A stretch of 5,765 nt of DNA. It comes from JBBIRT01 sp037441725 (GTDB taxonomy: Bacteria > Desulfobacterota > BSN033 > UBA1163). Under the pieces are notes generated by a model. The model worked only from the letters and a program-made list of their open reading frames with translations, was not told the DNA's origin and did not search any database. Shown here in pieces: positions 1-4,847 of the stretch; within the stretch, counting starts at the first letter, position 1, and each line of letters begins with the position of its first letter. The stretch covers positions 1 to 5,765 of the forward strand of contig JBBIRT010000181.1 in NCBI GenBank assembly GCA_037441725.1, given 5' to 3'. A program made the translations under genes and the position numbers.

Positions 1-71
1 CGGGCAACGGGGTTCGAACCCGCGACCCTCGGCTTGGGAAGCCGATGCTCTACCAACTGAGCTATGCCCGC
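1..71 (-). tRNA. tRNA-Gly (anticodon CCC), 3' end cut by window edge
   Basis: Read on the minus strand, this folds as a full cloverleaf: acceptor strand GCGGGCA pairing with TGCCCG at the left edge, D stem GCTC/GAGC with loop AGTTGGTA, anticodon stem TCGGC/GCCGA with 7-base loop TTCCCAA (anticodon CCC, reads GGG), a 5-base variable region, and T stem GCGGG/CCCGT (one G-T wobble) around TTCGAAC. The acceptor sequence and the CTTCCCAAG anticodon arm match what is known of bacterial tRNA-Gly(CCC). The 71 bases present stop one base short of completing the 7-bp acceptor stem, so base 72, the discriminator and any encoded CCA lie beyond the window. The type is secure; only the 3' terminus is unseen. 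Confidence 0.97.
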
Positions 72-103
72 ACCCTAATATGCATTCGCTTATTTTTACC
101 TAT

Positions 104-133
104 TAAATACAAGAAAGTTTTACTTATTGTCAA
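104..133 (-). promoter_or_regulatory. Likely sigma70-type promoter of the tRNA-Gly gene
   Basis: On the minus strand a perfect TTGACA (133 to 128) is followed by an 18-base spacer and TATTTA (109 to 104). A 17-base reading gives GTATTT. Transcription would begin near position 97, leaving a leader of about 26 bases before the mature tRNA 5' end at 71, to be removed by RNase P. The -35 box is perfect but the -10 box is weak. Position directly ahead of an isolated tRNA supports the call. Confidence 0.5.
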
Positions 134-181
134 GATAATTTTTAGAAACTCTGAAAAAAAGTCCTTGAATAATTGGCTCCT

Positions 182-219
182 CCCTACCTTCCCTTAAAAT
201 GAGGGGAGGCAAGGTGGGG
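182..219. repeat. Imperfect GC-rich inverted repeat, candidate dispersed palindrome
   Basis: The left arm CCC-T-ACCTT-CCCT (182-194) pairs with AGGG (202-205), AAGGT (211-215) and G-GGG (216-219). This gives 12 Watson-Crick pairs plus one T-G wobble, with a 7-base loop (195-201) and a 5-base bulge GAGGC (206-210). Pyrimidine-rich and purine-rich arms stand out from the AT-rich surroundings. Short palindromes of this CCTCCC/GGGAGG style are often dispersed in bacterial intergenic regions, but copy number cannot be judged from one window. It might also act as an RNA hairpin stabilising or ending the peptidase transcript, although no T run follows it directly. Confidence 0.5.
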
Positions 220-381
220 TTATTGTGACAGCAAGATGCATATTAATTTACAGGCTTAACAACTGATTCAAAGCCCTCTTCTATAAAACCCTGTACTCTA
301 ATCATACTCATTGGTGACGTTTTAAGAGCCTATGATTTAGCACCTCATAAAACCTTCATCTTCTCCTAAAAACATCTTCCC

Positions 382-1467
382 TTATTCTTTAATGGGGTCG
401 ATTGGAAGGTAAGTTAATATCTCCGCTCCTGTAGAGGTGACCAGCACCATATCCTCAATTCGAACTCCTCCCCAATCAGGGAGATAGATACCAGGCTCGA
501 TGGTAAAAATCATTCCTTCCTGCAGGAGATCATGATTTTCACTATTGATCACAGGGTCTTCATGGACAGAAAGGCCTATTCCATGGCCTGTTCCATGTCC
601 AAAATAATCTCCATACCCCTTGTTCCGAATGTGATCCCGTGCAGCCCCATCTATCTCAGAAATGGAAATATTTGGGCGAATTCTTTCGATTGCCCTATCA
701 TGAGCTTCTCTAACCACCTGATAAATTTCTCTCTGCTCTAAAGATGGAGTTCCAAAAATAAGGGTGCGTGTTTGATCAGAATGATATCCTTGGACTCCAG
801 ACCCAAAGTCGAATAATATGAATTCTCCCCTTTCAATCTTTTTATCACTTGCCTTGCCATGGGGGAGGGCTGACCTCTTACCAGAGGCAATGATGAGATC
901 AAATCCAATATCCTCGGCCCCTTGACGTTTCATAAAATATTCCATTTCTAAGGCAAGGTCTCTTTCGGAAATCCCTTCTTTTATAACATTTATCACTTGG
1001 ACGAAAGCCTGGGAAGCAATGTGAATGGCCTGACGGATGAGGGCAAGTTCAAACTCATCCTTAACTGCCCTCAAATTTTTTAATTCATTTCCAAGGGGGA
1101 TGAGCCTGGCTTCATTTGCAATTCTCTCTGAAAGAGATTTGTAAAAGGCAAAGGTGAGGGAAGCGGATTCAAAACCAATGGTTTTCATATTTAAATCTAA
1201 CAAGAGAGAGACAATCTCTTCCATCTTCTTTTTGTAAGGGATGATTTTTGAGCCTTTCACCTCCTCTCCTGCTTGTGTCCAATACCGTGAGTCTGTAAGG
1301 AAGAAGGATTGATGAGGGGTGAGCAGTAAGGTTCCATCACTACCTGTGAAACCACAAAGGTATCTGATATTTTCAAGATTGCTGAAAAGAATTCCATCCA
1401 ATTGATGGAATGACATGATTTCCCTTACAGATTTCAGACGGTCTTCATAAAGGAAGTTTTTTTTCAT
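382..1467 (-). CDS. M24B family metallopeptidase (Xaa-Pro aminopeptidase / prolidase-like)
   Basis: This 361-residue protein is a probable cytosolic dinuclear-metal peptidase that cleaves bonds next to proline (PepP/PepQ/YqhT-like). The N-terminal creatinase-type domain spans about residues 8-130; the C-terminal 'pita-bread' M24 domain spans about 138-356. All five expected metal ligands are visible: D220 (in LFDFG), D231 (in HSDQTRT), H295 (in GHGTGHGIG), E324 (in TIEPG) and E338 (in RIEDM). H203 in LPHG and H302 in VHE match conserved active-site histidines. Length fits the short bacterial form (about 350-360) and not the roughly 440-residue E. coli PepP. There is no signal peptide. The ATG overlaps the stop of the upstream TPR gene (ATGA) and lacks a strong Shine-Dalgarno sequence, suggesting translational coupling. 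The start is followed by a run of eight A. The family is certain; aminopeptidase P versus prolidase cannot be decided from sequence, so no symbol is given. Confidence 0.93.
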   Translation of the reverse strand: MKKNFLYEDRLKSVREIMSFHQLDGILFSNLENIRYLCGFTGSDGTLLLTPHQSFFLTDSRYWTQAGEEVKGSKIIPYKKKMEEIVSLLLDLNMKTIGFESASLTFAFYKSLSERIANEARLIPLGNELKNLRAVKDEFELALIRQAIHIASQAFVQVINVIKEGISERDLALEMEYFMKRQGAEDIGFDLIIASGKRSALPHGKASDKKIERGEFILFDFGSGVQGYHSDQTRTLIFGTPSLEQREIYQVVREAHDRAIERIRPNISISEIDGAARDHIRNKGYGDYFGHGTGHGIGLSVHEDPVINSENHDLLQEGMIFTIEPGIYLPDWGGVRIEDMVLVTSTGAEILTYLPIDPIKE

Positions 1468-1727
1468 ATCTTTTTAAGCTTCCGGATATTGGCTAACCAT
1501 TTCTCAAGATAGCGAATCTTTTCTTCCCTGGAAAGAGAATGGGCAAGCTGATGAGGTGGAGATGGGTGGACTTTTACCTCTAATTCTTTAATTTTCTTTT
1601 GGATTTCAGAGTCAGAGGGGTCCTTTTCAGCAAGGGTTTTATAAATTTCATAGGCCTCCTGAAGGTATCCTTGTTTAAGGTAGATTTCAGCCAATGTCTT
1701 GGTTGCCAGACGATCCATACTAATCAT
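1464..1727 (-). CDS. Small single-TPR protein of unknown function
   Basis: This encodes 87 residues, or 84 if the in-frame ATG at 1718 is used. Residues about 7-40 fit one tetratricopeptide repeat: LAEIYLKQGYLQEAYEIYKT followed by LAEKDPSD, with the usual small/aromatic positions (L-x3-Y, G, A, Y) and the closing D-P. A charged helix (residues 41-52), a proline-containing linker (VHPSPP, 53-58) and a basic C-terminal helix ending in RKLKKI follow. There is no signal peptide or membrane segment. One TPR is too few for a stable superhelix, so it may dimerise or bind a partner; that is inference. The gene overlaps the M24 peptidase start by 4 bases and is probably co-translated with it. Neither start has a good Shine-Dalgarno sequence. 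The protein-like composition and overlap make it a likely real gene. Its function is not recognised. Confidence 0.75.
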   Translation of the reverse strand: MISMDRLATKTLAEIYLKQGYLQEAYEIYKTLAEKDPSDSEIQKKIKELEVKVHPSPPHQLAHSLSREEKIRYLEKWLANIRKLKKI

Positions 1728-1747
1728 CTTATCTTGTTAATGGTCAA

Positions 1748-1776
1748 AAAATAGAGAATAATTTTACAAATGTCAA
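1748..1776 (-). promoter_or_regulatory. Likely sigma70-type promoter of the TPR-peptidase pair
   Basis: On the minus strand a perfect TTGACA (1776 to 1771), a 17-base spacer and TATTTT (1753 to 1748) lie just upstream of the TPR gene. Transcription would start near 1741, giving a very short leader of about 14 bases to the first ATG (1727) or 23 to the second (1718). The -35 box and spacing are ideal; the -10 box matches at 4 of 6 positions. Confidence 0.5.
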
Positions 1777-1947
1777 GCCTAACCTAACTGATTTAGCAAT
1801 TTCTCACTGAAAGGAAGATTTTTTCAGACGATTGAGAAGTTTCGGAAGGTTTTAAAATTCGGATCAATTCAATATCTATACCCATTTTCCACAAATAGGT
1901 GATGAGGATTACAGGATTGGACGAGACTCCAAAAAAAGAGGAAGGTA

Positions 1948-1976
1948 TTGACACATTGGAACTTATAAAATAATAT
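1948..1976 (+). promoter_or_regulatory. Likely sigma70-type promoter of the aminotransferase-serA unit
   Basis: A perfect TTGACA (1948-1953), a 17-base spacer and TAATAT (1971-1976) precede the aminotransferase. The start of transcription would fall near 1983, about 20 bases ahead of the ATG at 2004. That leaves no room for a riboswitch or attenuator in the leader, so any control of this unit would be at the promoter or by enzyme feedback. The surrounding sequence is AT-rich, as expected for a strong promoter. Confidence 0.6.
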
Positions 1977-1993
1977 TATAGAGTTTTTTTGAA

Positions 1994-1998
1994 AGGAG
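1994..1998 (+). promoter_or_regulatory. Ribosome binding site that fixes the aminotransferase start
   Basis: AGGAG sits 5 bases ahead of ATG 2004. The longest open frame instead begins at TTG 1989, but that choice would bury this Shine-Dalgarno sequence inside the coding region and add five residues ahead of the family's usual N-terminus. ATG 2004 is therefore preferred. Confidence 0.85.
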
Positions 1999-2003
1999 AG
2001 ATT

Positions 2004-3146
2004 ATGGAGAAGAGGTATCTATTTTCCCCAGGGCCAACCATGCTTCCACCAGAGGTCCTTCTGAAGATGGCTGAACCCATTATGCATCATCGGGAACCTG
2101 AATTTGAGAAAATCTTCTCTGAGATCAGAGAAGGTCTAAAATATCTATTCCAAACAAAAAATGAGGTGCTCATCTTTACCTCTTCGGGGACAGGTGCCAT
2201 GGAGGGGGCAGTTTCTAATATCCTTTCGAGGGGGGATAGGGCCCTGGTGATTCGGGGTGGCAAATTTGGTGAGCGATGGGGAGAGATCTGCAAGGCTTAT
2301 GGGATTGAATTTATTCCAATTGATGTGGAGTGGGGAAAGGCAGTTGATCCCCAAGAAATTCAAAAGGCGTTGGAAGCCAATCCATCTATCCGTGCCGTTT
2401 ATACCCAGGCTAGCGAAACCTCCACAGGAGTCAAACATCCTGTTAAGGAAATTGCTGAAATCGTAAAAAGATTCGATAGAACTGTTCTCGTCGTTGATGC
2501 CATCACTGGGATCGGAGTATTTGATATCCCAATGGACGCATGGGGAATAGATGTGCTCATCAGCGGGTCTCAAAAAGCCTTGATGTTGCCACCAGGACTG
2601 GCTTTTGTAGCCTTGAGTGATAAGGCATGGAAATTTGTGGAGAAATCGGATTTGCCTAAATACTATTTTGATTTTAAAAAGGAATTAAAATCTGCAAAGA
2701 AAAATCAGAGCTCCTATACCCCTGCTATTTCGTTATTTGTGGGTTTGAAAGAGACTCTCCGTATGATTCGGGAAGAGGGTTTAGAGAAGGTTTTTAGGAG
2801 GCATGATAAATTAGCCTCTGCTACTCGTGCGGCTGTAAGGGCCTTGGGCCTTGAACTCTTTGCCCCTGAAAATCCAAGCAATGCTTTGACAGCCATCAAA
2901 ATTCCAGAGGGAATTGATGGATTAAAATTACAGGATCTGTTTTTTGAGAAATTTGGAATCACTGTCGCTGAAGGGCAGGATCGAGCAAAGGGCAAGATCA
3001 TTCGTATTGCTCACTTAGGATATTATGAAAGATTAGATATGGTGATGGTGATTTCAGCCTTGGAAATGCTTTTGAAGGAGATGGGTTATCCATTTGAACT
3101 CGGGATAGGGGTGAGGGCTGCCGAAGAGGTCCTGATGAAAGAATAA
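2004..3146 (+). CDS. Class V PLP aminotransferase (serine/alanine-glyoxylate type), probable phosphoserine aminotransferase
   Basis: This 380-residue protein is a cytosolic fold-type I PLP enzyme of the alanine-glyoxylate/serine-glyoxylate family. The N-terminal motif LFSPGPTMLPPEV (residues 6-18) and HHREPEF are family hallmarks. SSGTGAMEGA (60-69) is the PLP phosphate-binding loop, D165 (VVDAITG) should contact the pyridine nitrogen, and K191 in SGSQKALMLPPG is the Schiff-base lysine. Length matches the family (about 380). It is not the classical SerC subfamily. serA follows within 0-18 bases and the two are surely co-transcribed, so the likely reaction is glutamate plus 3-phosphohydroxypyruvate to phosphoserine. 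Related class V enzymes in Methanococcales are known to act this way, and Thermotoga has a similar gene beside serA. The alternative is serine- or alanine-glyoxylate transamination. The family is certain; the substrate is inferred from context. Confidence 0.92.
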   Translation: MEKRYLFSPGPTMLPPEVLLKMAEPIMHHREPEFEKIFSEIREGLKYLFQTKNEVLIFTSSGTGAMEGAVSNILSRGDRALVIRGGKFGERWGEICKAYGIEFIPIDVEWGKAVDPQEIQKALEANPSIRAVYTQASETSTGVKHPVKEIAEIVKRFDRTVLVVDAITGIGVFDIPMDAWGIDVLISGSQKALMLPPGLAFVALSDKAWKFVEKSDLPKYYFDFKKELKSAKKNQSSYTPAISLFVGLKETLRMIREEGLEKVFRRHDKLASATRAAVRALGLELFAPENPSNALTAIKIPEGIDGLKLQDLFFEKFGITVAEGQDRAKGKIIRIAHLGYYERLDMVMVISALEMLLKEMGYPFELGIGVRAAEEVLMKE

Positions 3147-3152
3147 ATGGAA

Positions 3153-3157
3153 AAGGA
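3153..3157 (+). promoter_or_regulatory. Ribosome binding site favouring the internal serA start
   Basis: AAGGA lies 7 bases ahead of ATG 3165. The earlier in-frame ATG at 3147, directly abutting the aminotransferase stop TAA, has no recognisable Shine-Dalgarno sequence upstream. Starting at 3165 gives MEEIKKVLVSDPL, which resembles the usual SerA N-terminus, whereas the longer form adds MEKEWV. Confidence 0.65.
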
Positions 3158-3164
3158 ATGGGTG

Positions 3165-4757
3165 ATGGAAGAGATAAAAAAAGTATTGGTCAGCGATCCA
3201 TTATCAAAAAAGGGATTGGAGATATTAGATAGGGCAACGAATTTGAGATATGATCTCAAACCTGGACTTTCTCCAGAAGAATTGAAAAGGATTATCCCTG
3301 AATATGATGGAATCATCATCCGAAGCGAGACCAAACTAAAAGCCGATATCATAGAGGCAGCGGAGCGATTGAAAGTAATTGGAAGGGCGGGGATTGGTTT
3401 GGATAATGTTGATCTCCCTGCGGCTACAAAAAAAGGCATTGTGGTGATGAATACTCCTCAGGAGAATGCGATTGCGGCCGCAGAACATACCATTGCCATG
3501 CTCCTTTCCATTTCAAGAAAGATTCCCCAGGCAACCGCATCGATGAAGTCAGGAAAATGGGAAAAGAAAAGATTTATGGGGATTGAGATATACAACAAGA
3601 TCCTCGGATTGATTGGCATTGGAGTCATCGGGACAATTGTTGCGGATCGAGCGAGGGGCTTGAAGATGAAGGTCATCGGGTACGATCCCTATCTCTCAAA
3701 AGAGGTGGCAGAGAAGAAAGGGGTGGATCTGGTTTCATTTGAGGAGCTTCTTGCACGTTCAGATTTTATTAGTATCCATACCCCTCTCAATGAGGAAACA
3801 AAAAATCTCATTGCCAAGGAAGCCTTCGCAAAAATGAAAGAAGGGGTCATTTTGATCAATTGCGCCCGAGGGGGGATCGTCAACGAAAAGGATCTCTACG
3901 AGGCCATCCAAAAAGGGAGAGTGGCAGGGGCTGCCTTGGATGTTTTTGAAAAAGAACCTGCGATTGGAAATCCCCTTCTTGATCTGGAGGAGGTAATCAG
4001 CACCCCTCATTTGGGAGCGGCTACGGAGGAGGCCCAGGAGAATGTGGCAATCGCTATCTCCCGGCAGATTGTGGATTATTTGCTTTTAGGAGAAGCTCGC
4101 AATGCAGTCAACATGCCAGTGGTTAGCCCGGATATTCTTCCATTTCTAAAACCCTACTTACGATTAGGGGAGAAGTTAGGAAGTTTCTTGGGGCAAATCT
4201 CAAACTATGCCATTGAAGAGGTTCGGATTGAATTTCAGGGCGAATTGGTGGAATATGGGACCAAACCAATTACCACATCCATTCTCAAAGGTCTCCTCAC
4301 CCCCTATGTGGGAGAAATGGTCAATTTTGTGAATGCACCTGTAGTGGCAAAAGAAAGGGGGATTAAGATAGTAGAGTCCACAAGTGGAAAGGCCGAAGAT
4401 TTTGCCAGCCTTATCGCTATTACCACGCGATCGAAGATGGAAGAAAATTATATTGCCGGGACACTCTTCGGGAGGAAAGAATTACGTATTGTCAAGCTGA
4501 ATGATTTCTTAATCGAAGCCATTCCTGAAGGATATATCTTGTTGGTAAGCAATTATGATCGACCAGGGGTAATTGGAAATATCGGGACAGCTTTGGGAAG
4601 CCGTAACATCAATATCGCAACGATGCAATTTGGGCGAGATCGAATGGGAGGTAATGCAATCTCATTACTCCATCTGGACGCTCCCTTACCCCCAGGGATG
4701 ATAGGCGAGATCCTAAGACTTCCAAATATCATCTCGGTTCGTCAAATTCAGTTGTAA
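3165..4757 (+). CDS. serA: D-3-phosphoglycerate dehydrogenase, long form with ASB and ACT domains
   Basis: SerA catalyses the first committed step of serine synthesis, NAD-dependent oxidation of 3-phosphoglycerate to 3-phosphohydroxypyruvate, in the cytosol. With ATG 3165 it has 530 residues, typical of the long type I form. In order: substrate-binding half (about 5-100, with GRAGIGLDNVD), Rossmann NAD domain with GIGVIG (151-156) and D175 of VIGYDPY, catalytic R235 (CARGG), E264 (DVFEKEP) and H282 (TPHLGAA), an intervening ASB domain (about 313-450) and a C-terminal ACT domain (457-530). The ACT motif YDRPGVIG (464-471) with D465 and N483 fits serine-binding ACT domains, so feedback inhibition by L-serine is expected. 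It is the second gene of the unit with the aminotransferase. An alternative start at 3147 would give 536 residues. Confidence 0.97.
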   Translation: MEEIKKVLVSDPLSKKGLEILDRATNLRYDLKPGLSPEELKRIIPEYDGIIIRSETKLKADIIEAAERLKVIGRAGIGLDNVDLPAATKKGIVVMNTPQENAIAAAEHTIAMLLSISRKIPQATASMKSGKWEKKRFMGIEIYNKILGLIGIGVIGTIVADRARGLKMKVIGYDPYLSKEVAEKKGVDLVSFEELLARSDFISIHTPLNEETKNLIAKEAFAKMKEGVILINCARGGIVNEKDLYEAIQKGRVAGAALDVFEKEPAIGNPLLDLEEVISTPHLGAATEEAQENVAIAISRQIVDYLLLGEARNAVNMPVVSPDILPFLKPYLRLGEKLGSFLGQISNYAIEEVRIEFQGELVEYGTKPITTSILKGLLTPYVGEMVNFVNAPVVAKERGIKIVESTSGKAEDFASLIAITTRSKMEENYIAGTLFGRKELRIVKLNDFLIEAIPEGYILLVSNYDRPGVIGNIGTALGSRNINIATMQFGRDRMGGNAISLLHLDAPLPPGMIGEILRLPNIISVRQIQL

Positions 4758-4783
4758 CCAGTTATAAAAAATCCAAATTACTT

Positions 4784-4832
4784 CCTCTCTTTTAATGAAT
4801 GAGAGGCATTCGCCCTTGTGATGAAATAGGGC
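4784..4832 (+). promoter_or_regulatory. Alternative hairpins in the serA-purA spacer
   Basis: The 90-base spacer carries CCTCTC (4784-4789) pairing with GAGAGG (4801-4806) across an 11-base loop, and GCCCT (4812-4816) pairing with AGGGC (4828-4832), also across 11 bases. A third stem, GAATG (4797-4801) with CATTC (4807-4811) around a 5-base loop, is incompatible with the first because it takes up the loop end and one arm base. None is followed by a T run, so these are not standard terminators. The last stem ends 6 bases before the purA Shine-Dalgarno sequence. Short stems can occur by chance, so a regulatory role is only a suggestion. Confidence 0.3.
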
Positions 4833-4838
4833 AAAGAT

Positions 4839-4843
4839 GAGGA
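4839..4843 (+). promoter_or_regulatory. Ribosome binding site of purA
   Basis: GAGGA lies 4 bases ahead of ATG 4848 and agrees with the start chosen from the conserved PurA N-terminus. It is not covered by the hairpins just upstream. Confidence 0.7.
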
Positions 4844-4847
4844 TATT

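Larger units (their letters stand above)
72..381. other. Gene-poor spacer between the tRNA and the peptidase gene
   Basis: These 310 AT-rich bases contain no ORF that looks like an intact gene. They hold the probable tRNA promoter (104-133), an imperfect GC-rich palindrome (182-219) and a 22-codon open frame on the minus strand (243-311) that may be a gene remnant. The minus-strand peptidase transcript would run into this region. No canonical intrinsic terminator (stem directly followed by a T run) could be found for it; the nearest T run in that orientation (about 154-160) lies some 20 bases past the palindrome and has no stable stem directly before it. Confidence 0.7.

Noticed and set aside
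1..71. tRNA-Gly as an integration site for a mobile element
   Set aside because: No integrase, no repeated tRNA 3' end and no foreign-looking genes are present in the window; the tRNA 3' end, where attachment sites usually lie, faces out of the window and cannot be judged.
1457..1467. Run of eight A right after the peptidase start codon as a phase-variable slippage site
   Set aside because: The run is short and encodes the common lysine-rich N-terminus MKKN; nothing else suggests contingency control of a housekeeping peptidase.
1977..2003. Riboswitch or attenuator controlling the serine genes
   Set aside because: The predicted transcript leader is only about 20 bases, too short for a structured element, and no aptamer-like conserved sequence is seen upstream.
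2145..2573. 142-codon open frame on the minus strand inside the aminotransferase gene
   Set aside because: It lies fully antisense to a gene with all family motifs, has no domain-like features and no ribosome site; it is a shadow frame.
3086..3439. 117-codon open frame on the minus strand across the aminotransferase-serA junction
   Set aside because: It is antisense to two well-supported coding regions, with serine/phenylalanine-rich composition typical of reversed coding sequence.
4739..4768. Possible purA promoter: TCGTCA, 18 bases, TATAAA
   Set aside because: The -35 match is only 4 of 6 and overlaps the serA 3' end. TATAAA-like strings are common in this AT-rich spacer, so it is too weak to list as a feature.
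4784..4806. Intrinsic terminator after serA
   Set aside because: The CCTCTC/GAGAGG stem has an 11-base loop and is followed by CATTCGCCC rather than a T run.
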